Assembly (NCBI GenBank): GCA_036186865.1
Contig: AP025040.1
Location: forward strand, 32,246,950-32,310,949
Length of the DNA stretch: 64,000 nucleotides
Direction: 5' to 3'
Origin: Eustoma russellianum
Lineage: Eukaryota; Streptophyta; Magnoliopsida; Gentianales; Gentianaceae
Positions 23,779 to 34,147 of this stretch are shown in pieces (position 1 is the first letter of the stretch; each line of letters begins with the position of its first letter). A program made the position numbers and the translations under genes. Below the pieces are notes generated by a model. That model was not told the origin of the DNA, searched no databases, and saw nothing but the letters and a program-made list of their open reading frames with translations.

Positions 23779-23786
23779 TTCAATTA
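23619..23786. other. spacer with TA microsatellite between the Ty3/gypsy element and LINE-C
   Basis: Begins with AGCCC, the right target-duplication copy of the Ty3/gypsy insertion. It holds a (TA)n run at about 23747-23772 and ends with ATATATTCAATTA (23774-23786), the left target-duplication copy of LINE-C. No gene is visible. Confidence 0.75.
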
Positions 23787-23998
23787 AGGAAATTAACAAA
23801 ATGGCAAGTTTTGTAACGCATGGGGATCGCACTAACGATGGCGGCATCATGCCGCAGCCATCTTCTCTACACCGTCACCTTGCTGCTTCTGCTACATGTT
23901 ATTCTTTCGGGTTGTTTATTGGAATTTCCTTCGCAAGATCTGAACTTTTCCAAGACTCGCGGTTTCAAGGGAGGCTGTTGTGATCAATGTCGTAGACC

Positions 23999-25384
23999 AT
24001 GGATCCGAAACGATCCTACGCTTGAATACTCAAGCCGCCATCAACACTCATCCCTCCTCGCGAAATCACAAGATTCAAAAGAGTTCCTGCAATCAAATTC
24101 ACACGTGAGGAGGTAACAACATTATCGGTTTCTTTTCAACATTGTCTAGTAGGAACGTTTTGGTATGGTCGACCTAAGTTGGACGCCATTCGCAAGTGCT
24201 TTGATCGGATTGGATTCTCCGCATCCGTAAAAATTACGTTGCTTGATCCCACTCATATTTTACAGAATTTTGATGCTGAGGTTGATTATTACCGTTGTTT
24301 CTCGACGCATATGGACAGTTCTTGGATATCATATGAGAGTTATCAAATGGACGTATGATTTTGATCCAAAGATAGATGTGCCCATTGTGCCAGTTTGGAT
24401 ATCATTGCCAAGCGTGCCTATTTATCTTCATAAGCAGGAAGCGTTGTTTTAAATAGCACGAATGATAGGAACCCCACTGCGAGCAGATTCTGCAACTACA
24501 AATTTATTGCGAACTTCGGTGGCTAGAATCTGTATTGAAATTGATGTTTCTCAGGAGCTACCCCAGAAATTATATATTCAAAGCGATGATCATCACTTCT
24601 TTCATCCAGTTGAATATGAAAATTTGCCTATGTATTGTGGTTCATGCCGTACTATAGCACATTCAACGACCGCATGCACAAAAGACGCACCAAAGGAATC
24701 TGAACAACCCGCCACAACTCATGCACTTTCGTTAACAAAGCCAGCTTCAAAGCTGCCCCAGCGTTGGACACCAAGAAAAGGTGGTCCACAATCATCTGAA
24801 ACACAACCTACAATTTTGAAGCCCTCTGTCATGTAGACAGTATCTGAACAGAACTTAAATGACTGTAATACCTTGGCTGAGGGTGAGGACAATTTGCATC
24901 AGCAAAATAGCACCATGTCAGAAGATTTGTCATCTCAAGATCAATTACAAGTAGCACACGGTGTACTTTTCCAAGAGCCAAATGAGACATATGGTTTCGA
25001 TCTTGAAGTTTCTGAGAAATAAGATCTATCACGCCTTATTTCAACATCAGTGGAGCCTTTGCCTCAGCCTACACAAACTCGCTCACCGAGATCGAACATG
25101 TCTCTGACACAGAGGCAACTCAAATGGAGCCATCAGATGGTGAACATGATATATTGGTAACTGCCCAAGACCTTTCATTGCGAATACAACAGGGATTGTC
25201 GTCGCAAATGCCAACAGACAATACATCACACCAGTCGGATCATGTGAAGTTGAGTGGTGTCATGGATTGTAATCATAAACGACATCGTACAAAGAAAAAG
25301 GATATGCCTCGACCACCCCCATTGGGAATTGTTACAAGATCTACTTCAAGCTTGGAGCCCCCTTCTCCAAGACGAATTGCTTAA
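23999..25384 (+). pseudogene. LINE-C ORF1 (DUF4283 and zinc knuckle), broken
   Basis: ATG at 23999 gives MDPKRSYA, then a TGA at codon 9, continuing in frame as REITRFKRVPAIKFTREEV, which parallels the LINE-K ORF1 start. The DUF4283 domain follows (GTFWYGRPKLDAIRKCFDRI, WTYDFDPKIDVPIVPVW) across two frame changes near 24300 and 24450. A CX2CX4HX4C knuckle is read as CGSCRTIAHSTTAC near 24640, then QRWTPRKG near 24770, and after a stop at 24834 a low-complexity acidic tail to DMPRPPPLGIVTRSTS and TAA at 25384. ORF1 is the RNA-binding chaperone of L1 elements. ORF2 starts one frame over at the same place. Confidence 0.85.
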
Positions 25385-28300
25385 CGTGGAATGTAAGGGG
25401 ATTGCGCACCTCCTATCAACGTGTGCATTATTTGGTGCGACAGCATCATATTCACTTGCTTGTAGTCATTGAACCTAAGTTGCCAGATTCCAAATTAGAT
25501 TACTATCGACTTAAACTAGGATTTGCCAAAGCAGCAGTGTCGTCAGATCATACCATCTGGGTTTTTTGGGCTTCCGCTATGCTGCATCAAGTAGAGTTGA
25601 AACATGGCTTCAGAAATATTTCTTTTCGGGGAAATATCTCTGGTGGACTGCAGTGTACGGACGCATACTATGACAACGCGTAGGGATTTGTGGTCATATT
25701 TGATTAATTTCTCGCATAACATCCACGATCCATGGATAATAGGAGGAGACTTTAACACATTTGCTTTGCTGGATGAGCATCGAGGTGCAGCTGCTCCTAC
25801 TGTCTGACAAACATCAGATTTCACGTGCTGGATTAACACAGTAGGTCATGTTAAGTTACCTTATCAGGGTTTTAAATATACATGGTCAGATGGTCGCGAC
25901 CTTGGTAGGGGGAGTAGAAGACTTGATAGATTTCTGTGCTCCCCATCTTTCTTTGACTTCTTTGACACATTACTAGTTCAACATCTAAATCGTGCCACGT
26001 CAGACCATGCACCATTATTTCTTACATGCCGTGATTCTCAAGTAACGGGGCCACATTCTTCATGCAATTTCTTCGGCATACATGGAATTCATATCCCACC
26101 ACTGGAGGCATGCATGCTTTTTATACTAAGCTACGTCGTCTGAAGATGGATTTGCACCAGTGGAATAAAACAATATTTGGCAATGTATTTGACGCAGTGG
26201 CTGAAGTGGAAGCGGATGTAGTGAGGCCGAAACAATTTATGATACTAGTCCATCTGATTACAACCGTGAGAAATATCACATGCAAAAGCACGCCTATTGT
26301 TAGCTCAATCTCGCGTTTGTCAATATTGCCAGCAGAAAGCCAGGGTACATTGGATACATGAAGGGGATGCAAATACAGCATATTTTCATAACACTGTGAA
26401 AGATAATAGATGCAAACAATGTATTGTATAGATAAAATCTGTCAATGGCCAGGAATACGAGTTGGAGGATGATATACAAATTGAGGCGGTGAGATACTTT
26501 TCTACATTATTTCAAGCAGAGCCCACATCTCATCATGATAATATTCTGCAATATATACATTCAATGATAACAGAAACTGAAAATGAGGGTCTGATCGCTG
26601 TGCCTCAACTTTTAGAAGTTAAAGAAGCGGTGTGGGCACTTAGTCCAACAAGTGTAGCAGGACCTGATGGCTATAACGGTCGATTTTATAGAAGTTGCTG
26701 GGATGTAATCCAACATTATGTTCTCAAAGAAATACAAGAATTTTTTATTGGTGTACGAATGCCAACAGCAATGGCGTCATCGCTAATCACGTTGATAGCA
26801 AATGTAAATTCACCAGACTTTTGCATATTTTCGTCCAATCTGTCTTACCAATTTCATATCAAAGGTGGTAACACGTCTTATAGCTACGTGTCTTGCACCA
26901 CTACTTCCCAAACTGATTTCACCAGAACAATCTGGCTTTATGCCAGGACGGGGCATAGCAGAACAAATTTTATTGGCAAAAGAAATGGTTCATATAATTG
27001 ACAAGCCTCAGCGGGGAGGCCACGCAATCGTCAAATTGGATATGGCTAAAGCTTTTGACATAGTAAGTTTGGAATATCTTCGTCTGCTTCTGCTGAAAAT
27101 AGGCTTCCATCCTTTCTTCGTCAGAATCATTCTCAACAATTTAGAGGCTACAAGATGCTCGGTCTTAATTAATGGCAAACCAAGTGGATTCTTTAGTCCG
27201 GGTTGTGGTGTAAAACAAGGAGACCCATTGTCTCCCATTCTATTCATACTTGCAGCGGAAGGTTTCAGTAGAGGTTTGAAGGCCTTGATAGAAAGACGAT
27301 GGATATGTGGTTTTAAGGAAGGGAGGGTGTCGACACCTTCACACCTGGGATATGCAGACGACTTACTGAGTTTTCTAAATGCCACATCTAGTAATTTACG
27401 CCGTTTCATACACTTTCTTCAATTATGTCAGCAAGCACCAGGGCAGCAGGTAAATTTTAGGAAAAGCTTGATGGTGGTTGGAAGCAACCAATCTGAGCAA
27501 CGTACTGTTGACATTCTTGGCATGCGGCTCTTGACCCTTCCAATGCGTTATCTAGGGGCCCCAATACATAAAGGAATCTTCCGCAATCTACACTGTACAG
27601 TTATATTGCAACATTTTGACAAACGATTGAATGGGTGGTCTGCAAAACTTCTTAGCTCAGCAGAAAGGTTAGTCCTTATTAAATCGGTTCTGTCTTCCAT
27701 TCCTTTACATCTGTTTGCATTTTCCAGATTACCAATGAGTGTCATAAGAGAATTGGAGAAAAAAATGTCCCACTTCTTTTGGGCTGGCAAACACCATTGG
27801 CGAGCATGGCAAGGCTTATGCTTTCCTATCTCTGAGTGTGGTATTGGTGTTAGATCATTGTATTCACTGCAAAAAGCATATGATTGCAAGATTTGGTGGT
27901 CATAACATCAAGGGTCTACATTATGGTCAACGTATATGCAACATAAATATGACAGACGGATGCATTACCGAGTTTTATTATATGATTCACCGGTTTGGAA
28001 ACGAATTTGTAGGATAAATGCATTTTGGCAGGAACATGTGAATATAGGACCAACGGGTACACATTGGCAGCCAGATCCAAATGGACAGTTTACACTAAAG
28101 GGTGCATATGAAGAGTGTCGTCAAACGTGCATAACATTGCGCAGTTGTAGATATATTTGGTGGACAGGTCTTCCTAATGCTTCTAAAGTCTTCATATGGA
28201 AACTATGTTTTGGGGCACTACCTATACCTGATAATTTGTCGCTTTTTATGCACTCATTTCCCACACAATGCTCTTTCTGCAGACGTGCTAACAGTGATAT

Positions 28301-29108
28301 TAATAATTTATTTTTATACTGTCCAATGATCGCATCAATATGGCAAAAATATACTATATTGATCGATGGACCGCTGTACTCCCTTAGCTCATTATGCTCA
28401 TATCTTGTGAGTTGGTGGCTACAGTCTTCTACATCATCTATGAAAGGACAGTTGAAGGTGGTAGTAACTCACTTTGTATGTTGTAATATATGGAAGGAAT
28501 ATGCTGACACTGTCTTCGGCTTGGAACATTATAGACATGACAGACTGGACGAGAGAATTCGAATGGATATCTACAGTTGGTGTTCTACAGTGTCTGGGAA
28601 AAAATTCGCTTGTCAGTTACCACACTTGGTTTCAGTGGGTTTGTCTCCACATATACGTCCGCGCAGACATTCCATAGTCTGCTGGCACCCCCCTTCATCT
28701 GGTCGCTTGAAGCTCAACGTTGATGCCTCTGTAGGAAGACAGCGTGCTGCAGCGGGTGCCATCGTCCGGGATTGTACATGTTTTTTATTGACGACGATAG
28801 CTTTTACATTGCCAAAGTTGTCTCCATTTAGAGGAGAACTCCAAGCTTTGATACATTCAGTTATATATTTCTCCTGCTCTCATACGGAACTCATTATTGA
28901 GACGGATTGTATGTCTATACTGCAATTGTTTAACACTCACAACAATCCTACGGGGGAGCTTCGAGATGACATGGATCGCCTACATACTTCTTTACATATC
29001 ACACGTTCTGAACTTTTTCATATACCAAGAGAGACTAATGCGGTTGCTCATCATTTGGCTGCCTACGCTATGCAGCATCCCCTTTACACTCAATTTGCAG
29101 CCCTATGA
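25375..29108 (+). pseudogene. LINE-C ORF2 (endonuclease, RT, RNase H), broken
   Basis: The N-terminus NCLTWNVRGLR has lost the usual ATG. Endonuclease motifs are IEPKLP, DPWIIGGDFNTF (25730-25760), RLDRFL and TSDHAPLF, spread over three frames. Reverse transcriptase: VAGPDGYNG near 26660, a frameshift near 26810-26870, KLDMAKAFDIVSL, GVKQGDPLSPIL and YADDLLSF near 27352. The zinc-binding segment and RNase H are open from 27936 to 29108: CSFCRRA...NNLFLYC, NVDASVGRQRAAAGA, GELQAL, ETDCMS and RETNAVAHHLA. A stop at 27903 separates it from the RT part. The catalytic YADD and RNase H acidic residues are intact, but at least five lesions prevent a full protein. Confidence 0.88.
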
Positions 29109-29922
29109 GATCTCCTAGCAGTGGTCCGAGGCTGCCTCCTCACAGACTTATCAACCCCCTTTTTGCGTGTAGGATATGGCTAGACATTTCATCTCTACCT
29201 GCATCATTGTATTGATACAAGCAGCACGCGTATTCTGTTTTTATTGTTGTTGCTTCCACATTGCTATACATCAATATCCATATTTCTACACTCATGTCTA
29301 TCATGAAACAATGCTGTTGTGAGGTCTCCTTGTTGCGGCTTGTTCACATAATCAGTGGGAGTACATTTCCAACACAACATACATTTTCTTGAAGTGGCCT
29401 ATCACGATCTTGGGAGTCATTTGTTGGTGGTTGTCTGTATTCCAGATGAACACAGATAACATCGGTACGTTTTATACATGTACATCGATACTTATACATG
29501 TTATTTATATGTATGGCGTTAACGGTTTGTCTTGGCATGCATGGTTGTTGTTGTGGCGGCATGAGGGTGATCATGAGAATGGATGTGCTTGGGCGTATTC
29601 ACGTTCCACTAAATCAAGGATGTGGCACGATTTAACTCAAGCAGGGGCGGATATAGCATCTTATTGGCTTACAATTCATTCTTTAATGTATTTTGTCATG
29701 TATCAACGCTCCAATTATATAAATATGTACGTTTTTTTCTTTCGCCAAGGTTTTATCCACAAGGGTGGTTTTACTTGGCAAGGTTTTAATGCGGCATATC
29801 ATATATGATTGGAGGTTTACAATCATTAGTTCTTTGCATTTGCTTTTTTCTTTCGATGACTCAATTATTTAATATGGTTTTCCTCCGCCATAAGTGAGGA
29901 CGTATTTCAATAAAATCTGCTT

Positions 29923-29970
<48 letters not shown>

Positions 29971-29971
29971 A

Positions 29972-31431
29972 TACTACATATATCCATCACCTAAAATCAT
30001 GTATCTTACATATTCTTGATATCCAAAACTTGAACATACCACATGGATGATCTCTTGAATATGAGCCTATATACTAAATCTTTGAAAATCCATGTAGGAT
30101 CTAGGAAGAATACTTGGCTTTACCATTTTTCTTATACTTTTAAGTGATAATTTCTTCACTTCGCTTGGAAGAGAAACACTTTCCCTTGCTTCCATGTTGA
30201 CCTCGGTTTTGAGATGAAGATGGAAGAGTTAGTGCACAACTTATGAAACAAAATAAATGGAGGAAATATAACCTATGTCAGATGGTGTTTTTACCTTGCT
30301 ACACCTTGGTTTTGAAACCTTTAAAATTCGGCCATTTTTCCTGGAATAAAGAAAGAGTGGGAACTTAACCTTGAATGTGTGTAGATGATAAAAAGAAAAG
30401 AAAAAAATTCCTTCTTGGCCATGAATGGAGCTCACGGTCATGAAATAAGAAAAGAGGGTGTTAGAGTACTTGTTTGTTTCTTGGAAAAGAGGGAGTGTTT
30501 TGTTAGAAGATGAATATGTTGAAGTGTGGGATGGAGAAGAAGAAATCATCTCTTTTTCTCTTTCTTTGAGTAGTTCGGCCATGAGAAGAGAGAAAGAGAA
30601 GTTCAAGGTTTCGTTTTCCTGAAAAAGAGAGAGAAGAAGAAGAAGATGTGTTGAAGTGTAGTAATTAATGGAGTGGGTAATGGAAGAGAAGAAAGGAGGG
30701 TTTCCCCCTTTGTTGGGGTTTTCAGCTTATAGTGTAAGTGGGAGGGAAGAGAAAAATGAGTAAAGTGAAATAGAATAAAGTAGAGGAATAATGGTGATTT
30801 GAAGTGTTTAAGAAGATGTAGTATGTGAGGAGAAAAGTGAAGAAGAATTTTGCCCCTGTTGGAGCTTTTCTGCCGTGGAGTGTAGTAGGGAGGGGAGAGA
30901 AAAATTGATGGGTTTTGGTTGTATTAGGTATAGGGTAGGATGGTGGGATGTGAGGTGTGGAAGGTGTGTAAGAATAGAAAAAGGGGATGTTGACTTGTAA
31001 GGGGGTAGGGGCAGGCCTAGTGACAAAAGAGAGGGGAGGGGGTTTTGTTTTATTTGCAATGTAGGATAAAGTGGAAAAAATGTGATAATTGGGGTAAAAT
31101 TGTGTAGGATTTTGTTGTGTAGTGGAATTATCATGTCGGGTATTTTTATTTGGTTTAATTTATATCTACCAACTTAGGTTGCTATCGACTAATTAATTTC
31201 AATCGTATGTTATGTCTGAAATATTTGTTATCTAGTCCCGTCAAGTCTCGCTATATCTGATAACTTATCCTTCAGTTATTTTCCGAGCATTTCTAACCTC
31301 GGTATATAATGTCGATGTCTTTATTAATCCTAAATAAAATTTGAATTCCCACCGAAATTTTATCGGCAACGCATTTGCATTCCATTATCTTTTTTCACTT
31401 TTCTATTGACCCAGAAATGCGGGTTGTAACA
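29972..31431 (-). repeat. fragment of a gypsy-type LTR (minus orientation)
   Basis: The right edge reads, on the minus strand, TGTTACAACCCGCATTTC preceded by a purine-rich tract, as expected for the 5' end of a 3' LTR next to its PPT. The body is a mix of purine-rich and T-rich sequence with no similarity that I can see to the 11.8 kb element's LTRs, and no coding motif. The left limit is unknown; I stop at the LINE-C target duplication. Open frames of 108 and 121 codons inside are low-complexity and look accidental. Confidence 0.5.
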
Positions 31432-31443
31432 CCTCCCCTCCAT
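31432..31443 (-). other. polypurine tract next to the LTR fragment
   Basis: Minus strand ATGGAGGGGAGG directly abuts the TGTTACAAC LTR start. It supports the LTR call; the element's coding region is missing. Confidence 0.55.
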
Positions 31444-31919
31444 AATCGGACAAACATAACATCAATATATATATATATATATAATATTAATATATAATAT
31501 AATAATAAAACTCTCCCTCCATCACAATCAAAAAACATTCAGCCTTTACTTTACACACACCTCCCTCTGCACCGTGAGGAAAGAAAGAGAGGGAGAGAAA
31601 AGAAAGAAAAAAAAAGGAGAAGGGGAGAAAGAAGAAGAAGAAGAAATGGAAAACATAATTTAGGCAACCCTACAATCCAAGGTAAGTATCCTCCCTTCTA
31701 CTTGAAGTATATATAACCAATTTTATTGATTTTTTTTATGTGTTCTATGAATAGATTTTATTTTTGCTTGAATACTTTAGTTTATGAGTATGAATATAAG
31801 TATGTTGTGCATGTATAATTGCCATCATAGTATTATATACATGTATGTACGTTAGTATTTAGGGGTGTATGTCTACATAGTTTTTTAAATGAAGGAGCTC
31901 GAGTCTCCAAATATATTAT
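31444..31919. other. low-complexity spacer: TA repeat and GA-rich tract
   Basis: A TA/TAA repeat at about 31465-31508 is followed by a purine tract at about 31575-31650 dominated by GAAAGA and GAAGAA. After it come a short ATGGAAAAC start and an AAGGTAAGTATCC donor-like site at about 31678. This could be the 5' leader of an unrecognised transcript, but no following exon is visible before the LINE-D tail, so I make no gene call. Confidence 0.4.
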
Positions 31920-32332
31920 AGGAAAAAGCCCTCACTTATGGCGGAGGAATACGTTGATACAAATAAAATCAAAACAGAGTTGTATGTAACTACTTAAAGG
32001 CCGGAAGTTATGGCTCCATAGTATGCGATAGGGAGAGGGGAAATGTTCAAATGTGGTATGATATGCCTCATTAAAACCTTGGCAAGCAAAACCACCCTTG
32101 TGGATAAAATCTTGCACGAAGGGAAAAGAGTACATATTTACCACATTTGAAACTTTTAGTACACAAAGAAAGGGCAGCCCAAACGTAGTTGAGCATTGCC
32201 ATCGGTTTTGAGAATCATTGACGTCTATGAGAATCCATGCAAAAACAAACAAACAGCCATTAGAAATCAATGTAGACCAAAAGCAGGGATAAAGTTTGAG
32301 AATCCAATAGCATAAGATCATACTGAACCTGC
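31920..32332 (-). mobile_element. LINE-D, 3' end only
   Basis: A minus-strand LINE 3' UTR fragment: terminal hairpin at 31930-31947 (plus CCTCACTTATGGCGGAGG) and the conserved block with CCACCCTTGTGGATAAAA at about 32090-32110. No coding part remains. Its 5' end abuts the plus-strand LINE-E fragment, so the two meet 5' to 5'. The open frame across it is the shared UTR and not a gene. Confidence 0.8.
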
Positions 32333-33010
32333 ATGCATCCTGCAGAATGCAGGCAGAGTGTTTATTATGTTTGTTTTCTTTCAGCTTTGGATTTCATAAA
32401 TATAATTACAAGCTTCTTACATTTTTGTTCTTTATGGCTGAGGGTGATGGACAACATGAACGGCCTTGAGACCATGCCATTGGCTTCCTTTCACTAGCAT
32501 TATACAACAACAGTTGCCCGTGCCTACCTGGTTACGGGCTACATGGGTACATACTTACATGACGCTTAATCGTTTATGTTTTTATTTGACAATTGTTGGA
32601 TATGTAACATACATTTCCTTGTTTCTTTGAGGGCACACTCAAAATGCTGCAAGCGGATGAGATTACGGCACTCGAACAGATGGATCGTTAAGATGCCTGC
32701 ACATATTTGGCCAAGACAAAGTCTGTTGCTCCTGCATGTGCCGCTGCTGTTATACTCTTTACATTTTCTTGTTAACACAGTTCTCTTGTGAGCACACTCC
32801 AATTACACAAATATGTACGTTTTTTCCTTCGTCTGGGTTTTATCCACAAGGGTGGTTTTACCTGGGAAGGATTTAATGCGGCATATCGTGCATGCTTGGA
32901 GGCTGACTATCCTTCTTATGCTTCATTATCTTTTTGCATATGACGCTTTTACTGTACTATGGTTTTCCTCCGCCACATGCGAGGTAGCATATTAATAATA
33001 TATGCGGATT
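32333..33010 (+). mobile_element. LINE-E, 3' end only
   Basis: A plus-strand 3' UTR fragment starting near the CTGCATGCATCC...GAATGCAGGCAGAG hairpin at about 32333-32362, the same element as 7041-7068 of LINE-A. The conserved block is diverged at 32808-32880 (GTCTGGG instead of GCCAAGG), and the terminal hairpin at 32967-32984 reads CCTCCGCCACATGCGAGG. The tail is A/T-rich without a clean (TA)n. Confidence 0.75.
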
Positions 33011-33098
33011 TATTTAAAAAAATATATATTTAATAAAAAGAGATTTATTGAAAAAATATATCAAAAATAATTATATATAAATAGTGTATATTCCAAAA

Positions 33099-33174
33099 TT
33101 GGTATTTACATACAAATATTATTTTTTTTGATATATATATATATATAATCCGAAATTGGTATTTACATACAAAT
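33099..33174. repeat. two local copies of the target sequence TGGTATTTACATACAAAT
   Basis: The 18-mer appears at 33100-33117 and 33157-33174 inside a 57-bp direct repeat, and again at 34083-34100 on the other side of the eIF5A retrocopy. The first copy predates the retrocopy; the second and third are its target duplication. Confidence 0.8.
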
Positions 33175-34094
33175 TTTTTTTTCAGACATAATATGACACA
33201 TTCATTTATGGGGATAAAATTCAACAATCACAAAATTCATGTGTCAATAAAGAGAAAATATACAGTTGGTGTCAGCACACCTTTTTCCTCACAAATGACA
33301 AACGCTTCCAACTGTAACCGCATGCAACCGCAGAGCATGGATGACGCTAGGTTTAAAAAATCTCATGGCATACACCATCAAGAATCCGACGACTAGTTGC
33401 AAACGTAAGGAAACAATATAAAGACAATCGACAACTTATGATCCAACTACCAAGTAGCCAATACATCTACTCCATATAAAGATGCCCGGTAGAGATATGA
33501 CACACAAGTTACTTGTTCCCTCCAATATCCTTCAGAGCACAAATCTGCTCCTCTCCCATTGAAGACATCACTGAAACAACCAAGTCTTTCCCCTCAGCGA
33601 AACCCTCCTTGATCTGCTTAAGTAGACTGTCATCCGTTGGAAGCCTCAAATCATCCTTAGTTCCTCCATTCTCGGTCAGAAGACTCACAAAACCATCCTC
33701 AAAAATGTCAATGAGCTGGTAGTCAGTACGATTCACATGGGGAACATCACAATTGTGTGAAGAGGGGACAATATCTTCCAGCTTCTTCCCATTGAAGATA
33801 TCAATGCCAAAAAAGTGACATTTGGCATGGCCATGCTTGCCAGTCTTGGAAGTCGAAACTTCAACAACCTTGCAAGCTCTGCCCTTGATGACGATGTACC
33901 CGTTCTCACGGATGGTGCCAGCTTGCTGAGGGTAAGTCTTCAAAGCTCCGGCATCCTCCTTCGATTCAAAGTGATGCTCCTCGTTCGACATGGTTTTGCC
34001 TCGAAGCAGAAAAAGGAAAAAGGGGTAAAAGGTTGCTCTGGCGAGGGTATAAAGAGAGAAGTGGCAGTACAGAGCCAGACCCTGGTATTTACAT

Positions 34095-34100
<6 letters not shown>
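33157..34100 (-). mobile_element. processed eIF5A retrocopy with target duplication and A tail
   Basis: Left copy 33157-33174 and right copy 34083-34100 are identical over 18 bp. On the minus strand the inserted part runs from GGGTCTGGCTCTG at 34082 through a 5' UTR of about 91 bases, an intronless coding region, a 3' UTR of about 326 bases and an 8-base A tail (T run 33175-33182). Together these are the hallmarks of LINE-mediated mRNA retroposition. The right flank is the (TA)n tail of LINE-F, so the mRNA copy landed at the edge of an older LINE. Confidence 0.92.
33509..33991 (-). CDS. eIF5A: eukaryotic translation initiation factor 5A, intronless retrogene copy
   Basis: An uninterrupted 160-codon frame from ATG 33991 (context AACCATGT) to TAA 33509, full length for plant eIF5A. 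eIF5A helps ribosomes through difficult peptide bonds and termination, and needs hypusine on a lysine; that site, STSKTGKHGHAK near residues 47-58, is intact. The N-terminal domain (KTYPQQAGTIR, GYIVIKGR) and C-terminal OB fold (DIFNGKKLEDIVPSSHNCDV to MGEEQICALKDIGGNK) are all present. Positions usually fixed in plants differ: RENG for RKNG, GRAC for GRPC, CHFFGI for CHFVAI and DIFEDG for DISEDG. Plant eIF5A genes normally have introns; none are here. Expression is unknown. It may be a young pseudogene that still reads open. Confidence 0.9.
   Translation of the reverse strand: MSNEEHHFESKEDAGALKTYPQQAGTIRENGYIVIKGRACKVVEVSTSKTGKHGHAKCHFFGIDIFNGKKLEDIVPSSHNCDVPHVNRTDYQLIDIFEDGFVSLLTENGGTKDDLRLPTDDSLLKQIKEGFAEGKDLVVSVMSSMGEEQICALKDIGGNK

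Positions 34101-34147
<47 letters not shown>

Larger units (their letters stand above)
23787..29958 (+). mobile_element. LINE-C, near full-length LINE with target duplication
   Basis: Flanked by ATATATTCAATTA at 23774-23786 and again at 29959-29971, immediately after the (TA)n tail, which marks a complete insertion of about 6.17 kb. It contains a 5' UTR of about 210 bases, ORF1 with a DUF4283 domain, ORF2, a 3' UTR of about 850 bases with the GCCAAG block at about 29745-29790, a perfect terminal hairpin at 29882-29899 and a (TA)n tail at 29929-29958. It sets the family's full length. Both ORFs are broken. Confidence 0.9.

Noticed and set aside
30241..31134. Two minus-strand frames of 121 and 108 codons.
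   Set aside because: Low-complexity Ser/Pro/Leu-rich translations of purine-rich LTR-like DNA; no motif, no splice structure.
33193..33396. 67-codon plus-strand frame beside eIF5A.
   Set aside because: It is antisense to the retrocopy's 3' UTR with no independent support.
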